Source of the DNA: Rhizoctonia solani
Taxonomy: Eukaryota; Basidiomycota; Agaricomycetes; Cantharellales; Ceratobasidiaceae
DNA: 64,000 nt
Reading direction: 5' to 3'
Assembly: GCF_016906535.1 (NCBI RefSeq)
Contig: NC_057377.1
Location: forward strand, 992,001 to 1,056,000
The translations under genes were made by a program, and so were the position numbers. Below, one piece after another: positions 23,563-36,372 of this stretch. The notes beneath the pieces were generated by a model. That model was not told the DNA's origin. It saw only the letters and a list, made by a program, of their open reading frames with translations, and ran no database searches. Numbering within the stretch: the stretch's first letter is position 1; each line of letters opens with the position of its first letter.

Positions 23563-24566
23563 TCAGCCAAACGGCAAGCAATCACGGTATCTGTGCCGAA
23601 CTGCTCTGATTGAACATGTTTCAATGAAGGAAGCTATATAGTATTAGAAACGAAAATGACACACAAAAAAAAACATGCGTGACCTCACCTTCCTGCCCTG
23701 TTGAAGCACACCCACACCATCCGATCCTATTAGACTAGGAGAAACAGTAATAATTAAGGCATCAACAAGAGGACTCCCGTCGATGTGGCGGCCAGTTAGC
23801 ATTGATGATATTACTCGCTGTCCCCCTTCGACCATGACCGAGTGGATTCCTCGGTGCTTCAGGAGGCGCAGAGCACCAGCGAGATCGATTTGTCCTTTGA
23901 GAAGATATTAGGTGATATCATATCCATGATCCAGAAGACATACCGTCTTGTTCAAACCCAGTTATGAGGATAGCCCCGGCGTCCTCCAAAACTGCTTTAC
24001 GTCTTTTGATTTCTTTAGATTCTCCAAAGTCTAGTAGGGGCATTCCGTATATAATATATGGGGCCAGCCCATTTCCCGCCGCAAAATTCTGCAGAAGCTT
24101 ACATGTGGGAGGAGTGCGAAGATAACTGTCCAAAATGACCGGGCGGGGGCAAGGGTATGGGGTATCACGAGGGGGTAGTCGTCGTACTGTGGTACAGTAA
24201 GTAATTTACCTCGAATATAACACTTTTGCCATACCATTTAGCTGAGGATCATCGTTTAAAACTGTTTGAACTCCGACTAGAATACCTTGGTGCATCGTGC
24301 GCATCCTAGAAGAATGATATTTATGCTAAGGTCTGAAAGCAACATGACCCACAGTAATGCCTCACCAACCAGTGCGTCATGACCATACTCTCATCGCAGC
24401 TAATCGTCAGAGGCAGTCCACCTGCGCCAGCTATTTTCGCGTCGAGACTTTGCGCATATGTAAGTGTGACTCGAGCCCTTTTCTGCTGTTCAATGGTTCT
24501 AGGTGCTGTATCACGCGCAGATATCACTGACGTGAGGAACTCGGGTGGTCCTGAAGCGGAGCTCAT
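23563..24566 (-). CDS. RIB7: Diaminohydroxyphosphoribosylamino-pyrimidine reductase (riboflavin biosynthesis)
   Basis: NADPH-dependent reductase of the second step of fungal riboflavin synthesis (RibD C-terminal fold). Exons give 'RARVTLTYAQSLDAKIAG' (typical start strand), 'ISCDESMVMTHWLV|RMRTMHQGILVGVQTVLNDD', 'RPVILDSYLRTPPTCKLLQNFAAGNG', 'LEDAGAILITGFEQDG', 'LLKHRGIHSVMVEGGQRVISSML', 'VDALIITVSPSLIGSDGVGVL' and, after a last intron, 'LPSLKHVQSEQFGTDTVIACRLAD'. About 260-270 residues, normal for the family, with no break. It is transcribed away from histone H4 over a 260-bp shared promoter containing an E-box palindrome. Confidence 0.92.
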
Positions 24567-24632
24567 ATTACGCGTCGAGTGCCTGCAGAGTATTAGAAAT
24601 GACGCAAGAAATGTATTTCTTTAGCGCTAGTG

Positions 24633-24655
24633 GATCACGTGCAGCGCACGTGATC
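24633..24655. promoter_or_regulatory. E-box inverted repeat in divergent RIB7/H4 promoter
   Basis: Two perfect 10-bp arms, GATCACGTGC and GCACGTGATC, separated by AGC. Each arm contains CACGTG (24636-24641 and 24647-24652), the core bound by bHLH factors such as Cbf1/Pho4 types. A third CACGTG follows at 24665-24670. The site lies about 65 bp upstream of RIB7 and 170 bp upstream of the H4 start codon. Confidence 0.6.
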
Positions 24656-24783
24656 TTGTTTTTACACGTGAGTCGGAGATGTTTGGTTGTGCTTTGGTAT
24701 TTGATGTCTCACAAGGAATTAAAAGAGACGTTACAGGACGTCATCTCAGCATTCAAACATTCGTCCCCTCTTTGGGTTTCTAA

Positions 24784-25294
<511 letters not shown>

Positions 25295-27764
25295 ACCAAA
25301 ACTTGGTTATCTGATGGGTTCCGCTTCTCCTATCCTACTCTTTGTACTATGTAACATTAGTGTGCTTATGGACGTATAGACTTATTCATTAACATCAATT
25401 CAGTCAAGCAAGGTGACATCTATTATAAGTTTTGTCAGGTCAAGTCTTTCACAATGAATTCTCTTGTTATGCTATCTTTTTGTGCCCAATAGATCTCTCC
25501 AGTCAGAGGATCTAAAGCTATGACGGCGGGGCTCCTTTAATAGTAAGGAACCGAGCTACTTTTGCGTTTCCATCAAATAACACGCGCTTTCAACGTCCCA
25601 CAAGCTAAGACGGTGTCTCACGATTCAATCTAAATATAGATGGAGGTTTCCTCTGATTGTCTAATAAGGATCAATTGACCATGCTAGCTTCTTTGGCTCT
25701 TCGAATGGTATCCGTTGATTCTCATTGATTATCATCGAATCGAACTTGGTTCTTTATGAAGACTATACATGGGAACATTGGGATTTGGTACGAAAGTCAC
25801 TTGGAGCTATGCACCTGACATTTGAGCAGTCTTTCCATCCGACTGTGGCTACCGGCCTCTTTGGAGAGATATGGTCCTTGATGTCCAATTGTTTCAGATG
25901 ATGAAGTATAATCGACTGGACGTGCAGGGTGTATGGTCTCAGCGTGGTACTTTTATCCTTTCTTCGCCCTCTTCAGCTGCAATATTGGTAACATGGTCTC
26001 TGGTTATATGCGCACGAGGCTTGGACGGGAACCATTAACTCTGACGATCGAATGCGGACATTTTTCATTCTATGGGGCTTGATAAGGTATATGCGATGGG
26101 GTGGCCTGAAAAATCGGTCTGCCGGCGGCCAGAACAGGGCAGCTGAACCTAGGTTTGTTTCGGGATCGAGTCGGTGATTTATGGTTAACTAGTAATACAA
26201 ATTTTCAAGTGTGGCGGTTATAGTCGATCTTGCACATTATGCAACCCCCCGTGTAGCCAGTTCGAGAACATGCTATAGGAAAAATTGACTTTTGTTATGA
26301 ATTGGAATATGTATAAGGCTGTAGATTATATATTATACGACGTTACATGGAGCTTTCTTGTTAAACAAAAGTAGTGCTGTCCCAATGTTTTTTATTCTCT
26401 GTAAGTACAAAAGATCTGGTGTCTTTTATCTAGTAATATGTAAGTGTAAAGCAGCTTTCACGGAATCGAGGGATTAGAAAGAGGAGAGATCCAACAAGGG
26501 AAGTGCTGTAAGAAAAGGATAAATGTCAATAAAGTGCTTTTTTGGTGTTATCCAAACATGAATAACCCCTCCTTCGTACGGGGTTTTATTTGAGACTCAC
26601 GACTTTGCATAAATTTGGAATGTTATTGACTGAAGTGTGTCCAGGGACTGGTATATATACATGCGGTGTGCTGATCCCCGATCATCCGTTCTCTATCCTT
26701 TGAATTTGCCCAAATACGGAACAGCCCGCAGTGACAATATTTTTTCGTCTTTACAGTATAATCACTATCCAAGTAGACACCCTACATTGCTTCTCAGCCC
26801 CGAGGCTTCACGGATACCATCAACGGAATTTTGAGCCCATCTAATAATAACGCACCCTCAGATAGGACGAAATGACATGCATAAGCATCAATCATACATA
26901 CATAAGAGTCTACCCCTATCTGCCACTGTATTCGGCACCCCGCAACCAACCAACATCTGGTCAGTCGATATCCACCGATATGCCGAACCTGAAACACGCC
27001 TATTCTTATCAATGTGAGATATCCACCAAACTGCTCCCCCTCCAGTCCCCAAGGTATTACTGTACAAATGATGGGACGGGCGAGCTATTATGAGTAAAGA
27101 GAGAATCGAACCGATCTGTTACGAATAGCAAGAGCCGAGCCCCAAACGATTACGGACGACGAGACCCGCAAGCGAGAACATGGCTCACATCCTGATTGGG
27201 TGTAATGGCGGGGACGAGTGAGGTGATCGGGCACGTTTGAGAAGCCCCGACGGCATTGGAGCGGTAAGGTTTCAATCGAGGAGGGCGGAGTTCCGGTTTC
27301 ATGCATGGACCCAAATAAAACGCGCTAGCTGTGGATAATTCAGGGGATAGGGGCGATGTATGCATTGGACCCAGAATCCAAGAACATTACTTTTGTGTAA
27401 CTCTAGCGCGGGGCGCTGAGTCATCATGTGTGCGGCTCCGCTCCTAATCAGTCGACGTCTGGCGACCACGACGACGTGTCGGACGCTCCGCATCGATTCT
27501 GTTCTAAACACCCCACTACTAGACACGTCTTTCGCCCCTAGCTGTAAACGACTTTACGAACTCGCGATATTTGCTTTTGTTGTAAACTTGCCAAACCCTA
27601 TTCCTACGTGACGCGTAAACCCCGTCTTGGTATAATTCCTGTACTTTTTTTCTCTCGAGCCCCCTCCGACTCTATTTTTTTCTACTTTTTTTTTTTTTGC
27701 GCGACAAAACCCCCACCACTCTCTCGTTGCTTTCCGAATCTTTATAAATTAGCACTTTCTGATA
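25295..27764. other. 2.4-kb gene-poor region
   Basis: Apart from the decayed fragment at 25435-25780, only short random frames are seen. A plus-strand stretch near 26001-26150 stays open for about 50 codons with Trp-rich text (WLYAHEAWTGTINSDDRM) but cannot be tied to a gene. Homopolymer T runs at about 27681-27698 lie just upstream of the STRAP start. Confidence 0.4.
25435..25780 (-). pseudogene. Remnant of a beta-propeller/F-box-type coding sequence
   Basis: Minus-strand pieces in different frames read like protein: 'NENQRIPFEEPKKLAWSIDP', stop, 'VRHRLSLWDVESA', stop, 'WKRKSSSVPYY', stop, 'SPAVIALDPLTGEIYWAQKD' continuing to a stop at 25435. The 'LWDVESA' and 'IALDPLTGEIYW' pieces resemble propeller blades. 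Several in-frame stops and frame changes without splice sites suggest a dead copy. The family assignment is weak. Confidence 0.3.
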
Positions 27765-28862
27765 ATGGCAGCGCGGAACACTCCGTTGACGTGCGCGGGG
27801 CACACGCGACCCGTCGTTCACCTCGCGTTTTCACCCAAGCAAGAGGACGATGGGACGTACCTCCTTGTATCGAGCTGTAAAGACGGGAACCCAATGCTGC
27901 GAGATTGGCGCGGTGATTGGGTCGGAACGTTTGTCGGTCAGTTTTGTTCGACACCCATGCATCGAGTGAGGTAGCTGAATGTATGCTTTTGGCGGACAGG
28001 ACACAAGGGTGCCGTGTGGCAAACCAAGCTGTCCTCGGACAGTGCGCGCGCGTTGACGGGTTCGGCAGACTTTACGGCCAAGCTGTGGGATACATATACG
28101 GGCCAATCGCTGGTGTCTCTCCCGCACGAACACATTGTGCGAACCGTCGCGCTCGGACCCGGGGGAACCAAGGGGATGACGGCCGGCCAGGAAAAAAAAG
28201 TGCGGATTTGGGACTTGGGTCGTGCCGGACAAGGCGCCAATGCACCCGATCCGTCGTTCCTCAAGGCTCCCGGACTGGCGACGGCGCACGAAGGAACGAT
28301 CAAGAGCGTGGTGTGGGGAGACGAAAACCTGGGTGTGAGCGCGGGAGACGATGCGGTGGTGAGGTGGTGGGATCTGCGCACGCTGGCGTCGCCCTTTCAT
28401 CTCAAGTTGCCCGAAGCCCCGACTTCAATGGAGCTCTCGATTCCGACGCATACCTTGACCATCACGCACGGAAAGACGGTTTCGTTTGTGCCGCTTGCTG
28501 GACCCGAGAGTGGGCCGAGTCATCAGGTGACGCTTGTGCACGCTCCGTCGAGCGCGAGCTTGCATCCTGTGTTTGGCGATCGGTTTGTCGCTGGGTCGGT
28601 CGGGGATCCGTGGGTGCGGGTGTATGGCCTGGAGATGGGTGAGGAGCGGGAGGTTTACAAGGGACATCATGGGCCGGTGCACTGCGTCGAGTACAGTCCC
28701 GACGGGGAGATGTACGCGACCGGGAGCGAGGATGGTATGAGTCTTTGTTCTCGTACTCTTACAACGTGGCTAACACATGATGTAGGGACGATCCGGCTTT
28801 GGCAGACGACGCCAGGCAAGTCGTATGGGTTGTGGCAGGGGACAATCAACGGAGCGAGCTAA
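27765..28862 (+). CDS. WD40 protein, STRAP (serine-threonine kinase receptor-associated protein) homologue
   Basis: Three exons, about 325 residues, seven WD-type repeats covering the whole protein. The start 'PLTCAGHTRPVVHLAFS' with '[31 protein letters not shown]', 'GSADFTAKLWDTYTG', 'HEHIVRTVAL', 'YKGHHGPVHCVEYSPDGEMYATGSEDG' and 'TIRLWQTTPGKSYGLW' matches the STRAP/UNRIP family along its length rather than eIF3i. In animals STRAP binds the SMN complex and TGF-beta receptors; in fungi the likely role is RNP assembly or translation (inference). Introns at about 27939-28001 and 28736-28785; stop TAA at 28862. Confidence 0.88.
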
Positions 28863-29166
28863 GCTAGGCCAAGTCGCGCATGTAATTTACTATTTCTGGG
28901 TGGAAAAAATGTGGATTGAAAAGCGCGATGACGTGATCAAGTGGGGAGGGTGGAGCAAAGAACGGCGACCGCGGGCAACGGCAACGGTATTGGATTGGCC
29001 CATGTACCCTGAGTAATCCCTTTTGATCACGGGTGTGCGATGTCAGCGTACTCTGTTCAGTCCGGCGACTATATATTGTACTCGACTTCGGCCATACCTC
29101 AGCAGCACACCGTATATAGCCGCACGGGTGAATCTGCTGGGCTTCATTACTTTCATCTTTACGGCC
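28863..29166. other. Intergenic, promoter of the ISC1-like gene
   Basis: Short spacer; a TATATA-like stretch occurs at about 29069-29077, roughly 95 bp before the start codon. No gene seen. Confidence 0.4.
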
Positions 29167-30995
29167 ATGGTCTCTTGGCGGTTAGTCTCTGCCAGTGTGC
29201 TCGCAGCGGGATCCACGCTTGTGGCCGCAGCACCTGCCCAGGCTGTGCTTGAACTGAGCGGCGTCGAGCGATTGCCAACGCCAGCGACAGTTCAGACGTC
29301 CAATGCGACACTCGCGGCTGCCGATCGGGACGAGTCAAACATCCGGGTATTGACCTTCAACTGCTGGTGAGCTCCATTCCCAGTCACATGTATATTCATT
29401 TCAGCTAACAAGAACAACAACGCAGGGGTCTTCGCTTTGTTTCTCAGCACCGACTGGCTCGAGTCACAGCGATAGCAGACCGCATCCTGAATGCGTCTCC
29501 AGCGTATGACGTTGTAGCGCTCCAAGAGCTCTGGCTCAAGTCGGACCATGCCCTCGTCGCAGAGGCCGTAGCCCCGGTCCTCCCGTACAGCACAGTCTTC
29601 TATTCGGGCGCATTCGGCTCTGGCCTAAGTTTGTTCTCGCGATACCCGATCGAGCAAGCACAGATGCACCCGTTTGCGTTAGCCGGAGACCCCATCGATG
29701 TCCTAGGCGGTGATTGGTTCGTCGGCAAGGGTGTTGCCGCCGCTACGCTTGCCCACCCCGTCCTTGGCCACGTCGAACTCCTCACCTCGCACATGTTTGC
29801 CCGCGGAGGCGAGACAGGCACCGTCCTTCAACAGGCACACAGGCTTATCGGCGCTTGGGAGTATTCTCAATTGATCAGGCGGGCCGCTGAACTCGGTCGT
29901 TATGTGATCGTCGCTGGGGACTTCAACGCCGTAGACGGGAGTGCGCCCCTGGAGTTTATCCGTGCGCACGCCAAAGTTCAAGACGCCTGGTGGGAAACAC
30001 ACAATCTCACATCCCCCGCCGTGCCCATCGTGTTTCCTATTCCAAAAGAAGGCGCTGCGACATCGGCCCTGGCTGCCATTCACCAACATGGCGTTACCGC
30101 TGATTCTCCGTTGAATTCCTGGTCGGCCGGAAAACCCCTCGACGCTACGGCCCGTCGACACCTCGGAAAACGACTCGACTATGTTCTTTATCGCGGCCCA
30201 GACGCTCGTGCCGAGTTTGAGCTCGTTGCAAGCGAAGCCAAGGTCGTCATGACCGAGCGCATGGCTGACTTGGGTGTCTCCCTCTCGGACCACTTTGGAG
30301 TCGAGGTCGTGCTTGGAATCACACCAGCCGGAGTCAGCACCCAGCCGGAACGACCCGAGTTTTCAGAGACCAAAGTCGAGGCTAATGCGACGGAAATCCT
30401 GCCTCCTTTGCCTATCCCCCCGCCTGTTGCACGCACCCGCGCCCTCGTTCTTCACGATACGTTGCATGTTCTTCACGCTGCGATCCCTGCTTCGTATGCT
30501 GCTAGCACGGCGTACCTAACCACGGGTATAGCCTGTGCATTCTCACTCGTCGCCTTGGCTGTTGCAGCCGGCGCTGTCGGATGGGGTCCAAACGCCAAAC
30601 GGCACCGCCCCCGAGTCGAACGATCAAACACAGACAACACGAGCCCCGTACGAGCCGAGCGCAAACGGACAAGAGCGTATACGACTCCTTCCCCAACCCA
30701 TCCTACCGACCCACAATCTCCTCAAACTCCCTTATCTTCCCCGCCTCCATCTTCACCTCCACCCGCACTCCGACTTCCATTCCTTCCCTCGTCGTCCTCT
30801 TCCACCAAGTCCCGCCCGATCCAGGCTCCCTGGTGGCTCGGTATTGTTCTCGTTCTCGCTGGAGGCCTGTTGGCTGCTGCTGGCACGACCCTGCTCTACG
30901 CCGGTGTGCTCTTTGGAAGATGGGAGCGAAATGCGATTTGGGATGTGATTGATCAGATGGAGAGGTTGAGCTCCAGGGGCGGGATTGGGCAGTAG
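29167..30995 (+). CDS. ISC1: Inositol phosphosphingolipid phospholipase C / neutral sphingomyelinase-like
   Basis: Hydrolyses inositol phosphoceramides (or sphingomyelin) to ceramide. Two exons with one intron (29368-29427), about 590 residues. The endonuclease/exonuclease/phosphatase fold shows 'VLTFNCWGLRFVSQHR', metal ligand Glu in 'ALQELWLKS', 'HVELLTSHMFARGGE', 'VIVAGDFNAVDGS', 'RLDYVLYRG' and the terminal 'SDHFGVEV'. Two C-terminal hydrophobic helices (YLTTGIACAFSLVALAVAAG and WWLGIVLVLAGGLLAAAGTT) flank a basic Ser/Pro-rich linker, as in ISC1 and mammalian nSMase. Unusually, the N-terminus is signal-peptide-like (MVSWRLVSASVLAAGSTLVA then AAPAQA). If used, it would put the catalytic domain in the lumen. 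A later methionine is absent before 'NIRVLTFN', so the start is well supported. Confidence 0.88.
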
Positions 30996-31963
30996 ATCCC
31001 CTCGTCCCCCTCCCTTCTCTCTCCTTCCCGCCCTTCCCCTCGTTTTATCCCCTTGCACATCTGAATGAACCCTAACCATGAATCCAAATCACCCAAACCC
31101 ATCCATTCCCCCATTTTCCCATTCCACTGTGTTTTTATTAACAGGATTACTTTTTTTTTATTATGTATCTTCACACTCTTGCTTTCCCGTTTTTGCCCAT
31201 TGTAATTATGATCGTCGCTTGGTTTTTTTTAGATTGTTTGGGGTGTATATAGTTAGCTTATGACCCGTTATGAACATAATTGTCAATTTGAAATGAGTGG
31301 AGGTGTTTGAAAAGGTTAATCTACACGTGGGGTTGCAAATTCTTATTGGCTCCACAAAGGTGTCCCCGCTGGTTCATTTGAGTTGTATGCATGCATCCTT
31401 TATGCTCTTCTTCCGTGTGTTTAGGGACATGTTGGGATCGTTGGAGTATGTAATCAAAGGCCTCGTTGAGTTCAAAAAATTGGCAACGCATATACAGACT
31501 AGTGCATGGTCAAATATGAAGCAGGATTCTGCTAACAAATCTATTTCAGAGTGTTGCTAGCCAAGTACATGGAATCCTACCGACTCTATTAGCGTGGCTG
31601 TCACGAGACTCTCTCCTTGGGAGCTCTCCTAAGCGATTGGAGGTTTGACAAGAATTGAAGAATTCTGATTCAGAATGTCTGATATCAATGCACCGAGTCG
31701 TCCGTAAAAACCACATGGTTTACGAGGTACATGTCTTTCCTTAACGATGCCCAGACTGTACGAAGTGCTTGGGACAATCGTATAAGCTGTGTTCTACATA
31801 ATCACCGTACTGTAGCCCGCTACCGTGCGCGTGGATTTCACGGTACCGTCATCAGAACCAGCACAGCTCTGGCGCTTGTTAATACAGATGTAGTCTCTTA
31901 AACAAAGTACTAATACGATAGACTGTGAGATGGTAGCCGTAGTTGTACGTTCTACTCTCTATC
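30996..31963. other. Intergenic
   Basis: 3' region of the ISC1-like gene and promoter of the first arrestin-like gene. Contains pyrimidine- and T-rich runs around 31000-31170. No gene seen. Confidence 0.45.
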
Positions 31964-33671
31964 ATGGCGGAAACATTCGCGTCTCACAAGGTGATGCGAG
32001 GCGGACCCCCGATGCCGTGAGTTGTTACTGACCCGCAGCCAGTGATCTGTCGCTCTGATCGCGCATTAACAGGCTCGGAGACGCAGTCAACTATTTCTCA
32101 GTCAGCGCTGCTACACCTCCAGGAACAACACACCCATCCGGCGCAACCCTTCGCATCAAACTAGACAACCCGCGCCCGGACACTCCGTTCATGATCAGAA
32201 GCAGTCAACTCATCAGCGGCCGAGTTTTGATCCAGTCCCCCAAGTCGCTCCGAATTCCAAACTTGTCGCTGCGCGTATACTTTGAATCGCGTACGCTCTA
32301 CTGGAACTTGGAGCCCAAGAAGCAGAGGGATAATTTTGATCAGATGGTGATGATGATGACCAAGTCGCAATTGGATACCGAGGATGAGATGGTACCCGTG
32401 ACGAGGCACGAAGTTCATCGGGGCATCGTTCCTCCTTCCAACGTTCCACTTTCGTGGGGCGCTCAGATCGAGGTTCAACCCGATCAGGAAACTGTTCTTC
32501 CGTTTTCGTTTATCGTTCCGAAGAAGATGACCATCACTGAATGGAGTAAGCATCCGTACGCTCCGAGAGAGTTGTGTCGCGTCGAACGGTGCCCGCCTTC
32601 TACCCTTCGAGACTCGAGGTTTGGGAGTGTGCAGTGGGTAGTGGAGGCGATCATGGACCTCGTGCCTGATCCGAAATCCAAACAGGATTACGATACCATG
32701 TTGCGCCAACCGACGAGCGGACAAGTCGTTACGCGTATCGCGTTTCCGTTTGTGCCCAGTTTGGAAGACGTCTCTGCTCTCAGAACTGAGCCGTTCTTTG
32801 GCCATGATCCAGCAAAGGACCTGTACGGATCTCGGAGACTAAGCGAAGAAGAGCTCGAGTCTGAAAAAAAGGCGGTAATGGAGCGGGTCCGAGCGCGTGG
32901 AGGCAAGTGGGAAGTGTATTCAAAGGGATTTCCGACTGGAAAGAGTAACATGTGGTCCGAGGTGAGTTTTCCATGGTTATATGCGGCTAGGTTTTGTCGA
33001 TTAAAGGTTGATATGCAGGTATGCACATCTGCTGGAGCGACCATATCTACCAATTCTGCGACACTTCCTATCCTTCTTTTCATCAAGCATGGTGGAGCTC
33101 AAAAGAGTATGAAATCACTCTTCCGTACTGCTAAACCCGTACCAGTATACCTTCATCGTGCGCTGGTTATTCTTTCGCGGGTTACCTCTACCAGGGGCGG
33201 AAAAGAGATCAAACCACACGTCAACGAGGTGACTGTTCGCCAACAAGAGTTTTTATTTGATAGCCAGACATCTGGCTCATCTGCTCCAACGGGACGTGCT
33301 ATCTTGTACGAAGATGTCGAGCCGGTCGAAGTTGATTTAACATTGGATCTACAATCCGAAGCCCTGTATGGTAATCAACAGTCCATTCCAGCAAGGCACC
33401 TTTCTCCTAGCTTCCGTACGCCTAACTTTCAACACGAGGTATGTTTAAATATCGTCAGATAATTCTGGTACTGATGTTGGGCCTCTGGCAGTTTCTTCTT
33501 ACGATATTGTTATCCTTTGCTGGAGACAAGACTGATAGGTCTCCAGTGAGGTTTACAGTTCAGGTCCTCCCCGCTGCTGGCGAAGATGGAAACCAGCTAC
33601 CACCTTTTGAAGAGGTAGCTACTGATGTACTACCTCCGGCATTTGCTGAAGGCGGTGGTACTTCTAATTAG
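31964..33671 (+). CDS. Arrestin-like protein, paralogue 1 of 3
   Basis: Four exons (31964-32016, then from 32072; later introns near 32961-33018 and 33439-33490), about 515 residues. 'NYFSVSAATPPGTTHPSGA', 'LRVYFESRTLYWNL', 'RHEVHRGIVP', 'LPFSFIVPKKMTITE', 'PPSTLRDSRFGSVQWVVEAI' and 'VTSTRGGKEIKPHV' form alternating strands resembling arrestin N and C domains; the 'SVQWVVEAIMDLVP' strand is like the arrestin 'i-Y-x-l-x-a' strand. I assign arrestin-like fold with moderate confidence; no PY motif for ubiquitin ligase recruitment is evident. Arrestins adapt membrane cargo for endocytosis. Its two neighbours downstream share the same exon structure. Confidence 0.6.
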
Positions 33672-34686
33672 GACAAATGTGTTGCATAGATAACACCTAT
33701 TGTACATGTTATTTATGCTATGTTGTAATTGTAAACAATTGTCTCGTCTGACGCTTCGGTTTTAGTTAATTGGGCTCAAGCGGTATCAAGGTTAACAAAG
33801 AGAATACGCGTAGTATCGTACTATTTCGAATCCAGCTATACTATATATGCATATTTGATTAGTGTCATACACTATGGACCTCTCGTAAAGTGACGAGCTT
33901 TGTGCGAATCGATGAAAGGTATCCATCATGATGGTGTATGCGTAATGTATGACCACACCTCCTATCCTTCGGCGATTCCCCTCCATCCACACCCCTACGT
34001 AAGTCAGATCGCCTCCATATTCTAGTCTAAATACGATGCGTTTTATGCAGTACATACGTAGCGCATATATACGATAAATTCTGGCCCACCCGAGCTCACT
34101 TGGTGGCGTGGCCCTGCTGGTACTAAGGTTCGGCATATTACTCATGCCCCTTTCTACCATCCCCCAACCACGGCCACATCGCGACTTCACACTACGTTAT
34201 ATCACCATCGGCTCTCGCGCGCCCCAAGGCCTAGTGTGCCATTTAATGCAATTCGAGATCAATCTGACACTTTGATAGCCAACATGCGAGCGAGATGAAC
34301 TGCTCAACGATGGGTGTATAGTTTTATCTTACTTAGATGGGCTTTGCGGAAGCTATGGGCTCGAGATCAAGGAGAAATCTACCCGCCCGGCAGCGGCTAA
34401 CAAAGCGCAGATCAGGTGCACACCTAAGCGGACACATTCCCGGGCCGATAACAGGTTCCATGCCGCCGTATTTCCACGATTGTATGTTCTACGTAACGTT
34501 CTACCCGCGTTGGTTTACTACAGTAGTACGATTCCCCAATAAGTTATTGATCCATCGATGCCAGCACAGCTTTAGCAGTCTGCAGTATAGGTGCAGTGAG
34601 TTGCCAATCTCTGGGATAATATTAATAGGGCTGGGCATGCAGCATCAGCAAGTTTGCATGCCCGAACACATCTACCCGAGACCATT
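33672..34686. other. Intergenic between arrestin-like genes
   Basis: About 1 kb. Open frames have random composition. No repeat or RNA gene identified. Confidence 0.45.
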
Positions 34687-36372
34687 ATGGAGTACTCCAT
34701 ATCCCATATGCCGGTGCGGCGTGAACCACCTATGCCGTGAGCCGAAATTACTTGTGGTTATGTACCTATCTCCCCTAATATGCCCAGCGTGACAGACTAG
34801 GAAATACTGTTAACTACTTCTCTGTCAGCGCCGCTACACCCCCAGGAGCGACACATTCGTCTGGCATATCCCTCCGCATCAAATTCGACAACTCCCATTC
34901 AGACACTCCGTTCAGAAGCAACCAGCTCATTAATGGTCAAGTTATTATCAACTCTACAAAGTCTTTCCAGATTCCCAGCTTATCACTACGTGTGTACTTT
35001 GAATCGCGCACCCTCTACTGGAGTCTGGAGGCCCAAGGTACGGAGAACAAATTTGGGCAGACGATATCAGGAATCAAGAATCCGATCGCATTGAACTATG
35101 ATAATGTCATAAGACATGAAGTTCATCGTGGAGTGATCCCCATGTCCAGTATAACACTTTCACGGAGCTCTCAAATCGAGTTAGAGGCAGGCCAAAATAT
35201 CTTCCTCCCGTTTTCATTCATCATCCCAGGAAAAATGGTCATCACAGAACATAGCGAAAACCCATATGCACCACGGGACTTGTGTGCTGTTGAGAGGTGT
35301 CCACCTTCTACGCTTCGGGACTCGAGGTTTGGAAGTGTTCAGTGGGTCGCAGAAGCGATCATAGATCTTGTACCCAGTCCTACGCCCAAACAAGACGCAG
35401 ACACCTTGCTAAGGCAGTCGACAGACGATCAAGTTGTCGCACGTGTTGCCTTTCCGTTTGTCCCCAGCCCAGAAGATATCAATCCCCTTCGAAACGAGCC
35501 TTTTTTCGGTCAAGACCCAGAAAAGGATTTATTTGGGTCTCGGCGACTGAGTGACGAAGAGCTTGAGTCCGAGAAGAAAGCCGCGATGGGGCAGATGAAG
35601 GCACGAGGAGGAAAATGGGAAGTATATGTAAAGGCGATTCCGATTGGGAAGAGTAATTTGTGGTCGGAGGTGCGTATTCTCTATTCACAGTAATCCTTAC
35701 TGATTCATATAGTTAGTTATATACACCTGAGGGTGCAATAATATCTACCGATTCCCTAAAACTTCCCATCGTTCTCTTCTTGAAGCATACGGGTGTACAA
35801 TCGAGTCTTAAATCTTTATTCCGCTCTACCAAGCCCAAACCAGTTCACCTACGTCGTGCTCTGGTTACCCTGCTACGAGTAACGTCCACAAGGGGTGGGA
35901 AAGAAATACGTCCGCATGTCGAAAACACCGTCGTTCGCCAACAAGAGTTTTTGTTTGACAGTCAGTCGGGTTCATCCATGTCGGCAGGGCTTGCTATATT
36001 TCATGAAGACCGTGAGCCGGTCGAAGTTGATTTGACGCTGGATCTCCAGTCTGAAGTTTCATCCGGGAACCATTCGTCCATTCCAGTAAAGCTTCTTACC
36101 CCCAGCTTTCGTACGCCAAATTTCCAACACGAAGTAAGTCTAGGGTGGGCCTGTTGTAAGAATAGTACTTACAAATGTTTTGATAGTTCCTTGTCACGGT
36201 GTTAATATCGTTCGGTGAAGACGAAGTGGAGCGATTCCCGGCCCGGTTTGCGGTTCAGGTTGTCCCTCCTACCGATGTAGATGAGAACCAGCTACCGAGC
36301 TTCGAGTATGCAGTCGGGAGCGATATGCTACCGCCACCATTTGATGAGAGCATGATTTCCCCCCAGGTATAG
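34687..36372 (+). CDS. Arrestin-like protein, paralogue 2 of 3
   Basis: Exon 1 (34687-34735) encodes MEYSISHMPVRREPPMP and splices in the same phase as paralogue 1 to 'LGNTVNYFSVSAATPPGATH'. The body repeats the family blocks: 'RVYFESRTLYWSLEAQG', 'RHEVHRGVIPMSS', 'LPFSFIIPGKMVITE', 'PPSTLRDSRFGSVQWVAEAI', 'VTSTRGGKEIRPHV', 'LTPSFRTPNFQHE' and 'FLVTVLISFGEDEVERF'. The middle intron must end at the second of two closely spaced AGs to keep frame. About 495 residues. It is the closest relative of paralogue 1; the pair differ mainly at termini and in the 'KKQRD' versus 'QGTEN' loop. Confidence 0.6.

Noticed and set aside
27080..27180. Possible tRNA on the minus strand (GGTTCGATTC B-box-like sequence)
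   Set aside because: No A-box, cloverleaf or acceptor stem can be drawn around it; the match is to the T-loop only.
34337..34792. 151-codon open frame between arrestin-like genes
   Set aside because: Composition is random, rich in Cys/Arg/Pro, and it overlaps the real first exon of arrestin-like paralogue 2 in another frame.
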